Assembly (NCBI GenBank): GCA_029212925.1 | Contig: JARGOB010000013.1 | Location: 22,300-86,299, forward strand | Origin: Coxiellaceae bacterium | Lineage (GTDB): Bacteria; Pseudomonadota; Gammaproteobacteria; Coxiellales; Coxiellaceae | Direction: 5' to 3' | Length of the DNA: 64,000 nucleotides | Shown here: positions 1-7,713 of the stretch, in pieces | Layout: each line of letters begins with the position of its first letter | How positions within the stretch are numbered: the first letter of the stretch is position 1 | Notes under the pieces: generated by a model | Told to the model about the DNA's origin: nothing | The model's input: only the letters and a program-made list of their open reading frames with translations | Database searches by the model: none | Position numbers and translations under genes: made by a program

Positions 1-2
1 GT

Positions 3-86
3 GAGGTAGATATTGATGCCTTTGAGTCGTCGGATCGGCTGGCGTGGTTGCCGTTAACGGCTACAACGGTACTGCATTTTTTTTAA
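3..86 (+). CDS. Possible 3' end of a gene entering from the left
   Basis: An open frame runs in from the window edge for 27 codons and ends at TAA. It ends ..TTVLHFF. There is no start in the window and I recognise no family. The residues do not resemble the ZntB fragment that follows, so it is probably the tail of a separate gene, or chance. Confidence 0.2.
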   Translation, partial: EVDIDAFESSDRLAWLPLTATTVLHFF

Positions 87-136
87 AAAAAGAACAGATG
101 CGCCGCTGGTAATCACTGATGAATAAAATAAGCTAG

Positions 137-436
137 TTGGATAATGTAAATAGTATGGAGCTACGTGAAATTGAAGGCACTAATCTTAGATTGGTTAAAG
201 ATTTAGATGCAGAGCGTGATAGGGGGCGGGCTATATACGAAGGAATCGTATCGAAGACACAGGCCTGTATTAACCAAAAGATGTACTTACTGTCTATAGT
301 AGCTGGTGTTTTCGGTATGAACTTGGGCGGAATCCCTGGTGTAGAATATAGGCATGGGTTTATGATCGTGTGTTTGATCATGGTGTTATTGTTTAGTATG
401 AAAATTGCTTATTTGAAAATAATGAAATGGATATAA
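137..436 (+). pseudogene. ZntB/CorA-family zinc transporter remnant (C-terminal fragment)
   Basis: This 99-codon frame begins only at a TTG and matches the last ~100 residues of ZntB, a CorA-superfamily inner-membrane zinc transporter. The match is clear against the intact copy in this window (58466-59440): DLDxxRDR, then QKMYLLS, then GMNLGGIPG (the family GxN signature region), then the final membrane segment. The cytoplasmic domain is missing. Compared with the intact copy, about ten residues are deleted between YLLSIVA and GVFGMN, which removes most of pore helix TM1. Such a protein could not form the CorA pore, so I read it as a decaying second copy. Its 3' end lies 3 bp before the MscS gene. 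Confidence 0.75.
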
Positions 437-439
437 TCA

Positions 440-1276
440 ATGTCGCTCAATATATATTTTAGTGATTTAATTTTAAGATCGATTAACTCAGGATTTTCTT
501 TTTTTGTGATTGGGGTTATCGTCACAATCATTTACTTTTTGAGTAGAGGGAAGTTTGATAGTGTGCGGCAAAAAAGTAAATTCAAATACAGACTGATATA
601 TATTGCTGTGTTTGTTTACCTATTGGTGCTGGTAAGGATTTGGATTGAGGGTTTTACACATCTCTTTACTATGCTTAGTTTGGTTGCTGCGGGTTTGGTC
701 GTTGCAAATAAAGAAAGTATTATGAATATTACTGGATGGTTTATTATTAATTGGCGGGGACTCTTTTCATCTGGTGATGCTGTTCAGGTTCAAAATATAA
801 CCGGCTATGTAGTATCTGTTAAACTGTTGTATTTTAAAATACATGAAACAACATCTCTCGGAAATAAGCGTGTAACAGGTAAAGTCATTAAGCTGCCAAA
901 TTCGTTAATTATCAGTAATCCAGTGATTATCTTTACTTCTGACGACTTTTTTATGCTACACCAGGTGAACTTTACTTTAAAGCAGGATAGTGATCTTCAA
1001 AAAATAGCAAGTAAAATGATGAAATTTACTAAAAAGCTCATAAATGATCAGTATTCATCTGATCTATTCAAGGCTAAAAAGGGTCCGTCAAGCTGGAAGC
1101 ATTTGTCGGGCATGATTGATGCTAACCCAACTTATGACTTTGAGCAGCTTCCTCAGAAGTTAGATGTTCTTAGTTTTAATGTTAGCTTTTATTGCTTTCC
1201 TGATGATTACCAAATGTTGAAAAATAATTTGATTGCTTGCTTTAAAGATGCTTGCTTTTCTATAGAAAAAAAATAG
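440..1276 (+). CDS. Small MscS-family mechanosensitive channel
   Basis: A 278-residue inner-membrane protein. Hydrophobic segments lie at about residues 17-34, 52-68 and 73-92, followed by the MscS beta-domain signature, here GLFSSGDAVQV..ITGYV (about residues 109-126), and LPNSLIISNPV, which matches the usual 'PN..li...v.N' of MscS. The C-terminal alpha/beta part is poorly conserved. The family opens under membrane tension and releases solutes in hypo-osmotic shock. It lies directly after the ZntB remnant with no promoter gap, so it may depend on upstream transcription. It is not closely similar to the larger MscS protein at 62669. Family assignment is firm; physiological role is inferred. 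Confidence 0.8.
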   Translation: MSLNIYFSDLILRSINSGFSFFVIGVIVTIIYFLSRGKFDSVRQKSKFKYRLIYIAVFVYLLVLVRIWIEGFTHLFTMLSLVAAGLVVANKESIMNITGWFIINWRGLFSSGDAVQVQNITGYVVSVKLLYFKIHETTSLGNKRVTGKVIKLPNSLIISNPVIIFTSDDFFMLHQVNFTLKQDSDLQKIASKMMKFTKKLINDQYSSDLFKAKKGPSSWKHLSGMIDANPTYDFEQLPQKLDVLSFNVSFYCFPDDYQMLKNNLIACFKDACFSIEKK

Positions 1277-1375
1277 GAATGATATATTCTGGGTTAGTAA
1301 CAGTTGTGCAGGATTGTTATGATTCTGTCTAAAGATGATAGCCGAGTAATGCTGCATCAGCCCGATTTATTATGC

Positions 1376-2605
1376 TTAATTTTCAACTTCCGCCCTAGGG
1401 TCCATTTCCGTTGCTACAGGTGTCATTTCAATTGACAAGGTGAAATCATGTTTTTCATTTGGGTGAACTGAAGAAGCCTGACCTTTTCGCCATAACATAA
1501 AAATGCCAAGAGGAAGGCTGGTGATAATAAAAAACAGTAAAATTCCAGATCCTGGGAAAAGGTAATTACATAGCGGGGCTAATGATGGGCCAATTGTCGC
1601 GCCTATTCCATAGGAAAATAAAAGTGTCTGCGTGGCTGAAATAATTTGGTTGTTTTCAACTCGGTCGCAGGCATGGCTTATCCCTATTGGGTACAAGCAG
1701 AAAACTGCACCTCCTAGAAAGAAGGATAGTAGTGTAATAAAAACAATGGAGATTTGAGGAAGAAATAATAGCGCCGTGCTCAATAAGGTTGTTGAAAAAG
1801 AAAGCATCGCAATGACATAGCGACGACTGATATTGTCAGATAGTTTGCCAATCGGGTACTGAAAGATCATGCCACCGAAGATAGTCAGAGCCATAATGGT
1901 TGATATGTCTGATAAAGGGTACCCGATATGTTGAATATATATAGGAAATAATCCGTATAAGCTACCTAATGTCAGGCCTGATACGAAACAGGTCATTACG
2001 CCTGATGGGCTAACCAAAAACATTGATTTAATACTTAGGGTGTCTGGCTCAGAAAATGTAGGGATGCTTGCTTTAGTGAGCGACAAAGGGATAACGGATA
2101 ATGACGCGAAGACCGAGCTTACTGCATACAATATTAACGTGTCTTGGTGCCCGATATTTAAAAGCCATTGTCCAATTGATTGAGCAATATAGAGGGCTAT
2201 CATATAAATGGCTAAAGATGTTCCACGGTTGCTGTTGTCGCTTGAGGAAAGTATCCAGCTTTCAATAACTATATACAGTCCTGCTGTGGCGATACCTTCA
2301 AAAAAGCGCAGCGCTAGCCAGAAGTACTCATTGATATAGAGTCCATGCAGTATGGCTGCGACCGATAGTATTGAGGCACACGCAGAATATGCTCTAATAT
2401 GTCCAATACGTAGAATGATGGCTTCTAGCTTAAACGCACCAATCACCATCCCGCCATAATAGGCTGTACTGAGGCCGCCAATCAATGCAGGACTGACCCC
2501 AAGCATGTGTAACTTAAGAGATAGGAATGTGGTTAATAAGGCGCTTCCTAGGGTCAGGATGACTAGGCTTGTGAGGGGAGTGATGAGGTGTCGGTTTGAG
2601 TGCAT
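1376..2605 (-). CDS. MFS transporter, YcaD-like
   Basis: A 409-residue permease with about 12 membrane segments. The order of features matches the YcaD/UPF0226-type major facilitator: LSTAYYGGMVIG near residue 45, an RFFEGIATAGLYIVIESW segment near 100-117 (compare E. coli YcaD RFVAGVGCAMIWVVVES), NRGTSLAIYM, then GKLSDNISRRYV between the two halves. It lies in the inner membrane; substrate unknown. It is convergent with the MscS gene and divergent from the peptide gene at 2805. No good ribosome site is seen before this ATG, so the start is approximate. Confidence 0.8.
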   Translation of the reverse strand: MHSNRHLITPLTSLVILTLGSALLTTFLSLKLHMLGVSPALIGGLSTAYYGGMVIGAFKLEAIILRIGHIRAYSACASILSVAAILHGLYINEYFWLALRFFEGIATAGLYIVIESWILSSSDNSNRGTSLAIYMIALYIAQSIGQWLLNIGHQDTLILYAVSSVFASLSVIPLSLTKASIPTFSEPDTLSIKSMFLVSPSGVMTCFVSGLTLGSLYGLFPIYIQHIGYPLSDISTIMALTIFGGMIFQYPIGKLSDNISRRYVIAMLSFSTTLLSTALLFLPQISIVFITLLSFFLGGAVFCLYPIGISHACDRVENNQIISATQTLLFSYGIGATIGPSLAPLCNYLFPGSGILLFFIITSLPLGIFMLWRKGQASSVHPNEKHDFTLSIEMTPVATEMDPRAEVEN

Positions 2606-2804
2606 TGTGTGTCTATATTTGTATGGTGATGAGTTAGATTAAGCCACGACTTTCGTGTGTTGTCTAGGTTCCGTTTGAGCTAAAATATTAACAGAATATT
2701 AAGCATTAAAAATTGTTTCCAAATGTGAAATTTAGGTGTATAAATCATATTTAGGTAGAAATTTTTTGGCTGTTGTCTGTCGTAAGACGGTAGGAGTTAT
2801 AATT

Positions 2805-2960
2805 ATGAATGCATGTGTTGAGCCAAATTTGGGGCCAGAAGAAATTAACGTTGATCAGGTTTTTGATCTTCATGACCAGAATGATAATCAAAAAAGTCCT
2901 GGCTCAATCCAGGGTTCATTTTATGATGATGAGCCTTTCATTGAGCTCCCTATTCGTTAG
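2805..2960 (+). CDS. 51-residue acidic peptide at head of polyamine/ATP-grasp cluster
   Basis: A longer GTG-started reading from 2736 is possible, but the ATG at 2805 has a TAGGAG ribosome site (2791-2796) at good spacing, so I chose it. The product is 51 residues, strongly acidic, with one Cys (C4) and a single Lys (K30) in a Gly/Ser/Pro-containing stretch (NQKSPGSIQG). The C-terminus is rich in acid and proline (YDDEPFIELPIR). There is no signal peptide. I know no family. A TATAAA box upstream at about 2739 may be part of its promoter. It is the first forward gene before the decarboxylase, separated by a short convergent gene. It may be the substrate of the cluster or an unrelated small protein. 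Confidence 0.55.
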   Translation: MNACVEPNLGPEEINVDQVFDLHDQNDNQKSPGSIQGSFYDDEPFIELPIR

Positions 2961-2976
2961 TGGTAAGCAGGGCTAT

Positions 2977-3138
2977 TTATGACTGGGGCTTTTTGCTTAG
3001 TAGTTCGTCATACGGATCGATTTCATAAGACAGGTATCTATCTTCGAGTATGTCTTCAATGGCTCTCCGCTTGGAGTGAATAATATCAGAAGCCTCGGGG
3101 TTGCTGTCGAGCTGAGTTGAGTTAAGATTATTTTTCAT
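2977..3138 (-). CDS. 53-residue acidic small protein, possibly PA3496-family-like
   Basis: A 53-codon frame below the usual length cut-off, with a proper start: AAAGGA sits about 8 bp before its ATG on the minus strand. The product begins MKNNLNSTQL and carries KRRAIEDILEDRYLSYEID, a charged helical stretch resembling the small PA3496-type proteins of gammaproteobacteria; that family link is from memory and tentative. It converges on the 51-residue peptide gene with a 16 bp gap. Its own promoter would lie in 3139-3442, back to back with that of the decarboxylase gene. No signal peptide or membrane segment. Confidence 0.5.
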   Translation of the reverse strand: MKNNLNSTQLDSNPEASDIIHSKRRAIEDILEDRYLSYEIDPYDELLSKKPQS

Positions 3139-3442
3139 CGTGTGTTCCTTTGAGCTGGTGGTTCAATTTCCACGTCTTATCTCAAACTTATACCTCAAGA
3201 TTTCAATATTTCAAACAAAAAATTATATTTTTTTATAAAAAAATAGCTAGCTGATTAGCGTAAATGATTGAAGGTGAAAATAGTGAAAAAAAATATATCC
3301 TTTTTTTAAGAAATCATGTATACATCTTCTGCAGTTTTATTTAGGTGTGAGTGGTTGGGGTTTGTGTTATTTTAAATAAAAACGGGAGGTCGACATAAGT
3401 CGATGTTTTAAATCAAAATATACTTGGTGAGACTTTAATGAT
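3139..3442. other. AT-rich divergent intergenic region
   Basis: Separates the minus-strand small gene from the decarboxylase. Very AT-rich with long A/T runs around 3215-3245 and 3285-3310. It must hold the promoters for both directions, but I see no convincing -35/-10 pair, riboswitch or terminator. Confidence 0.5.
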
Positions 3443-4627
3443 ATGAATGGCTGGCAGCGGCTTTTGCATGAAAGAACGGATAAGCCGTTTTATATTTTTA
3501 ATGAGCATGTTCTTGCAAGAGCTGCGAATTATTACATCAACCACTTCCCAGGCCGAGTGCTTTTTGCTGTTAAAACAAATCCAGCCCCGCACATACTCAA
3601 TGCCCTAACGCGTCGGGGTATCAATAATTTTGATGTCGCATCACTTGAAGAAGTTAGAATGCTACGTAAGCTTTTTCCTTGCTCTAATCTTTTTTATATG
3701 CACCCTGTTAAGCCTCGAGAATCAATTCGTGAAGCGTATTACACTTACGGTGTCCGGCATTTTTCATTAGATACACTTGATGAATTAAAGAAAATACTAG
3801 AAGAAACTAATGATGCTACTGATTTGTGTTTACATGTTCGCTTAGCGATTCCTAATACTCATTCTGAGCATAGCCTTTCTGATAAGTTTGGCGTTAGCTC
3901 AACTGACGCCCCAGACCTTATGGTTGCAGCAAGGGAAGCAGCTTGTAATCTAGGCATCTGCTTTCATGTGGGGTCACAGTGCATGCACCCAAGTGCTTAC
4001 CGGATAGCGATACGTTATGCATACAATATACTTAAGCAAGCTTGTGTCGGGGTGGAGTATTTTAATGTTGGAGGAGGCTTTCCGTCAATCTATCCTGGGA
4101 TGTTCCCTCCTGCTTTGGAAGAGTACTTTGCTGCGATAAGTGAAGAGATGGTGCATGTAAAAATGCTGCAACCATCTATCAAATTGTTGTGTGAACCTGG
4201 CAGATCAATCGTGGCTGAATCTACTTCGTTAATAGTTAAGGTGCTGCACCGAAAGGATTATGTTTTATATATCAATGATGGGACGTATGGAGGCTTGTTT
4301 GATGCGGGAAGTCTTGGCTTTAGTTTTCCAGTACAGATGGCTTCGTTAAAAAATGTTTCGCATGATAATTTAGTGCCGTATAGCTTTTATGGGCCAACAT
4401 GCGATTCGCTTGATTTCATGAAGGGGCCATTTTATTTGCCAGCTGATATCAGTGAGGGCGACTATATTGAAATTGGTCAGCTTGGTGCGTACAGCAATTC
4501 AATGATAACGAATTTTAATGGCTTAGGGGCTCCACGTGAAATTGTATTTGCAAGTAAAGAGCCGATTTTGACGATGTTCAATGATAACAAGGCGTGTGAT
4601 CAGTATCTAAAAACAGTAGCAGCATAA
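3443..4627 (+). CDS. PLP-dependent ornithine/lysine-type decarboxylase (fold III)
   Basis: A 394-residue member of the alanine-racemase-fold decarboxylases (ornithine, lysine, diaminopimelate, carboxynorspermidine). Visible signatures: FAVKTNP with the PLP lysine K44; HVGSQC; the phosphate-binding GGGFP loop; CEPGRS; and YGPTCDSLD with C320, the catalytic cysteine of the ornithine/lysine type. The expected product is a diamine such as putrescine or cadaverine from a basic amino acid. Carboxy(nor)spermidine decarboxylation is less likely given the GPTCDS motif. The ATG has GGTGAG about 11 bp upstream. It is followed after 23 bp by the deoxyhypusine-synthase homologue, which fits joint polyamine work. 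Confidence 0.85.
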   Translation: MNGWQRLLHERTDKPFYIFNEHVLARAANYYINHFPGRVLFAVKTNPAPHILNALTRRGINNFDVASLEEVRMLRKLFPCSNLFYMHPVKPRESIREAYYTYGVRHFSLDTLDELKKILEETNDATDLCLHVRLAIPNTHSEHSLSDKFGVSSTDAPDLMVAAREAACNLGICFHVGSQCMHPSAYRIAIRYAYNILKQACVGVEYFNVGGGFPSIYPGMFPPALEEYFAAISEEMVHVKMLQPSIKLLCEPGRSIVAESTSLIVKVLHRKDYVLYINDGTYGGLFDAGSLGFSFPVQMASLKNVSHDNLVPYSFYGPTCDSLDFMKGPFYLPADISEGDYIEIGQLGAYSNSMITNFNGLGAPREIVFASKEPILTMFNDNKACDQYLKTVAA

Positions 4628-4650
4628 TTATATACCATGAGGATAAAGAA

Positions 4651-5700
4651 ATGACTTCACAATTAGCACTTGAAGAGCAGAGTGAGATTCAATCTCTGTT
4701 GAATGAAACAATAGATCATGTTGATATGACGGAGTTCGATGCAACGCCAATTATCAATGCTATGCGAAAAATGTCCTTTAGCTCGAGAGACCTTGCGCGA
4801 GCGACTGATATATTTAACATGATGCTTAATGATAAAAAATGCAGTGTGATATTAACATTAGCGGGCTCAACCTCAGCAGCTGGTTGCATGAAGATTTATG
4901 CAGATATGATTAAGTACAATATGGTCGATGCTATTGTAGCGACGGGTGCTAGCATTGTGGATATGGATTTCTTTGAAGCACTTGGTTACAAGCACTACAG
5001 AGGAAGCCAGTTTGCAGATGATCAAATGCTGAGAAAACATCAAATTGATAGAATTTATGATACTTATATTAATGAAAATGAATTACAGGCTTGTGATCAT
5101 GCTATTTATGAAATCGCTAATTCATTGGATCCAAAAGTGTATAGTTCGCGTGAATTTATTTATGAGATGGGCAGATATTTGTCTAATGGACATGCACAAA
5201 AAAGTGAATCATTAGTGCAGCTGGCCTATGAATATGACGTTCCTATCTTTTGTCCGGCGTTTACTGATTCATCTGCTGGCTTTGGTTTGGTATTGCATCA
5301 AGTAAAAAACCCTCAATATCATCTAAGTATTGATTCGATAAAAGACTTCAAGGAGCTTACAGAAATCAAAATGAGCGCAGGCACCACAGGTTTATTGATG
5401 GTGGGAGGCGGGGTTCCAAAAAACTTTGTACAAGATACAGTGGTTTGTGCTGAAATTTTGGGGTGTGATGCCGAGATGCATAAATATGCTGTGCAGATTA
5501 CGGTGGCTGATGTTCGGGATGGGGCTTGCTCAAGCTCTACATTAAAAGAGGCATGTTCCTGGGGTAAGGTCGATACGGCATATGAACAAATGGTTTTTGC
5601 AGAGGCTACTACGGTTGTGCCTTTATTAGCGAGCAGTGCTTACCACACGGGCAATTGGAGGGGTCGTAGGCGTAAGCAATACAACTGTATTTTTAAATAA
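4651..5700 (+). CDS. Deoxyhypusine synthase-family protein (aminobutyl transferase)
   Basis: A 349-residue homologue of eukaryotic deoxyhypusine synthase. The NAD-dependent core shows LAGSTSAAG (about 70-78), GGGVPKNF (252-259) and ACSWGKVD with K306, matching the lysine of the human EAVSWGK motif that carries the aminobutyl-imine intermediate. The C-terminus is short and basic (GRRRKQY). Bacteria lack hypusinated eIF5A. Bacterial members of this family are known or proposed to move the aminobutyl group of a polyamine to another amine, as in homospermidine-type synthesis. It lies between a diamine-forming decarboxylase and an agmatinase-family enzyme. The natural acceptor is unknown; a peptide lysine is possible. 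Confidence 0.85.
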   Translation: MTSQLALEEQSEIQSLLNETIDHVDMTEFDATPIINAMRKMSFSSRDLARATDIFNMMLNDKKCSVILTLAGSTSAAGCMKIYADMIKYNMVDAIVATGASIVDMDFFEALGYKHYRGSQFADDQMLRKHQIDRIYDTYINENELQACDHAIYEIANSLDPKVYSSREFIYEMGRYLSNGHAQKSESLVQLAYEYDVPIFCPAFTDSSAGFGLVLHQVKNPQYHLSIDSIKDFKELTEIKMSAGTTGLLMVGGGVPKNFVQDTVVCAEILGCDAEMHKYAVQITVADVRDGACSSSTLKEACSWGKVDTAYEQMVFAEATTVVPLLASSAYHTGNWRGRRRKQYNCIFK

Positions 5701-5712
5701 TTTGGAGGATGC

Positions 5713-6594
5713 ATGCAAATTTTGCCACCTAAAGAGGCATTCTTGGGCTTGGAGCCTGAGGACGCAGTTGGATATAAAGAGGCCGATGCTGTCGTTATTC
5801 CTTTTGGCCTGGAGGCTTCAGTCAGTTATGGTGCTGGTACGGCACAAGGGCCAGCGGCAATTATTGCTGCATCGCACGAAGTAGAACTATTTGATGAGGA
5901 GTTATGGTATGAACCGTTTCGTAACATTGGTATCGTTACTTTACAGGAAGAGCCCGTCGCCACCCCAATTAAAGCCGCCTTGCAGCAACTTGAAGCCTCC
6001 GTCGAAAGAATTATTGAAGACAAAAAATTCCCGTTGATATTGGGGGGAGAGCACTCGCTAACAGCGGGGGCTATTCGGCCGCTTGCAGCTAAGTATGATG
6101 ATCTTATTTTGCTGCATTTTGATGCGCATGCTGATTTGCGTGATGGTTATGAGGGTGAGCATTACTCACATGCTTCTGCAATAAGGCGTTGCATGGATGA
6201 CCCTAATATTGAAGTTGTTTCTATTGGTATTAGAAATATTTCAGCTGAGGAGGTTCCATTTTTGGAGGCTAACAATGATCGGTTGCATATGTACTGGGCA
6301 CATGAGAAAGATCGGTGGGATCACAATGAAATTATTAACCGGTTTAAGGGAAGAGCTGTATATATTACTTTTGATGTGGATGGTTTTGATTCCAGTTTAA
6401 TGCCCGCTACTGGGACTCCAGAGCCTGGCGGTCTATTTTGGCATGAGGCACTAAAAATTATAAGAGATGTGTGTTATGTCGGTAATGTTGTTGCGGCAGA
6501 CATTAATGAATTATCTCCTATACCAGGAAATCATAGTTGTGACTTTTTAGCAGCTAAACTAGCATATAAGATTTTGAGTTTCGCATTTAATTAA
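5713..6594 (+). CDS. speB: Agmatinase/ureohydrolase-family enzyme
   Basis: A 293-residue member of the arginase/agmatinase family, cytosolic with two Mn(II). The metal ligands are all present: H114 in GGEHS, D137/H139/D141 in FDAHAD, and D221/D223 in FDVDGFD, followed by ATGTPEPGG. The YSHAS segment matches the agmatinase substrate loop. The expected reaction is agmatine to putrescine plus urea. No arginine decarboxylase is visible here, so agmatine would come from elsewhere, or the true substrate is another guanidino compound. GGAGG lies just before the ATG, 12 bp after the deoxyhypusine-synthase-like gene. The symbol is given by family, not by proven function. Confidence 0.85.
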   Translation: MQILPPKEAFLGLEPEDAVGYKEADAVVIPFGLEASVSYGAGTAQGPAAIIAASHEVELFDEELWYEPFRNIGIVTLQEEPVATPIKAALQQLEASVERIIEDKKFPLILGGEHSLTAGAIRPLAAKYDDLILLHFDAHADLRDGYEGEHYSHASAIRRCMDDPNIEVVSIGIRNISAEEVPFLEANNDRLHMYWAHEKDRWDHNEIINRFKGRAVYITFDVDGFDSSLMPATGTPEPGGLFWHEALKIIRDVCYVGNVVAADINELSPIPGNHSCDFLAAKLAYKILSFAFN

Positions 6595-6663
6595 TGCAGT
6601 ATACTCTTATAGGCTATTTGTTGTTGGATATATTGGCTTACACGAGATTTTGAGGGTAATCAT

Positions 6664-7713
6664 ATGAAAGTATGTTTTATTATGTATCCGTGGGATAGGG
6701 TTGAACCTGAAACTGATTCAACATTGAGACTGATACATGAGTGTGTGGTGCGTGGGCATACTGTTGCTTTGACTACGGTGAATAATTTGACGATTAGAGA
6801 AAGCATCACAAGTGCTTTTTGTGATGTTTTTTTGAAAGATTCACCCTGCGTTGATAATATCCCTAGTTTTTATAAAAAAGCTAAATTTAAACGGGCTAGG
6901 CTGCCAATAGCCGGTTTTGACGTTATTGTTATGAGAACAAATCCCCCGCTAGATTCACTGGCTTTAAATTTTCTGGATTCGGTGAGTGAGGACACGTTCA
7001 TAATGAATGACCTCAATGGGCTGCGTATAGCAAATAACAAATTATACACAGCTTCATTTCAGGATAATGGAGGAGAATTTATTCCGGCAACCCATGTCTC
7101 AAAAAACCGCGATTATTTGGAACGAATTTTTGAAGAGTCAACGGCTGATAAAATGATACTTAAGCCATTGGATGGCTATGGCGGCAAGGGGGTTATTGTG
7201 TTAGAGAAAAGTGCCCGCCAAAACTTTAGTTCATTATTAGATTTTTATATCAGTTCTAACTCTGATTCGACCGGTGGTAACTATGTGATACTGCAGGATT
7301 ATGTTGAAGGCGCTCATCAGGGTGACATCCGAATTTTGATGCTAAACGGTCAACCAATCGGTTCAATGAAACGGTTACCATCCAGTAAAGATATTCGATC
7401 AAATGTCCATGCCGGAGGAACTGTTGTTAAGCATAAATTAACTCGGCAGGAATTAAAGCTGTGTGAGTTTATTGGGCCCAAACTCGTGAGGGATGGGCTG
7501 TACTTTGCTGGTATCGATGTGATTAATGGCAAGTTAATTGAAGTGAATGTACTGAGTCCGGGTGGTATATCACGAATAAATAAACTGAACAGAGTGAAGC
7601 TTCAAAAAATGGTAATTGATTTTGCAGAGAGTGTTGTCAATGCTAAAGAGCTTCTGGTGAGTAGAAAGAGTCAATTTAGACAATTGATAGATGAAGCTAA
7701 CCATGAAATATAA
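6664..7713 (+). CDS. GshB-like ATP-grasp ligase
   Basis: A 349-residue protein with glutathione-synthetase (GshB) architecture: an N-terminal pre-ATP-grasp region (RTNPPLD near residue 97, NDLNGLRIANNKL near 118), then KPLDGYGGKGV (ATP loop), GDIRILMLNG, NVHAGG and IDVINGKLIEVNVLSPGG (Mg/ATP site). GshB joins glycine to gamma-glutamylcysteine through an acyl phosphate. No gshA is nearby, and the partners are polyamine genes and a formylglutamate amidohydrolase/QEGLA fusion. A specialised amide ligase, for instance joining an amine or amino acid to a peptide carboxylate, is therefore at least as likely as glutathione synthesis. It overlaps the next gene by 23 bp. Confidence 0.8.
   Translation: MKVCFIMYPWDRVEPETDSTLRLIHECVVRGHTVALTTVNNLTIRESITSAFCDVFLKDSPCVDNIPSFYKKAKFKRARLPIAGFDVIVMRTNPPLDSLALNFLDSVSEDTFIMNDLNGLRIANNKLYTASFQDNGGEFIPATHVSKNRDYLERIFEESTADKMILKPLDGYGGKGVIVLEKSARQNFSSLLDFYISSNSDSTGGNYVILQDYVEGAHQGDIRILMLNGQPIGSMKRLPSSKDIRSNVHAGGTVVKHKLTRQELKLCEFIGPKLVRDGLYFAGIDVINGKLIEVNVLSPGGISRINKLNRVKLQKMVIDFAESVVNAKELLVSRKSQFRQLIDEANHEI

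Noticed and set aside
2736..2960. A 74-residue reading of the peptide gene from a GTG start
   Set aside because: The inner ATG at 2805 has a far better ribosome site.
6664..7713. Calling the ATP-grasp gene gshB outright
   Set aside because: No gshA nearby and the partners suggest another amide ligation; only the fold is certain.
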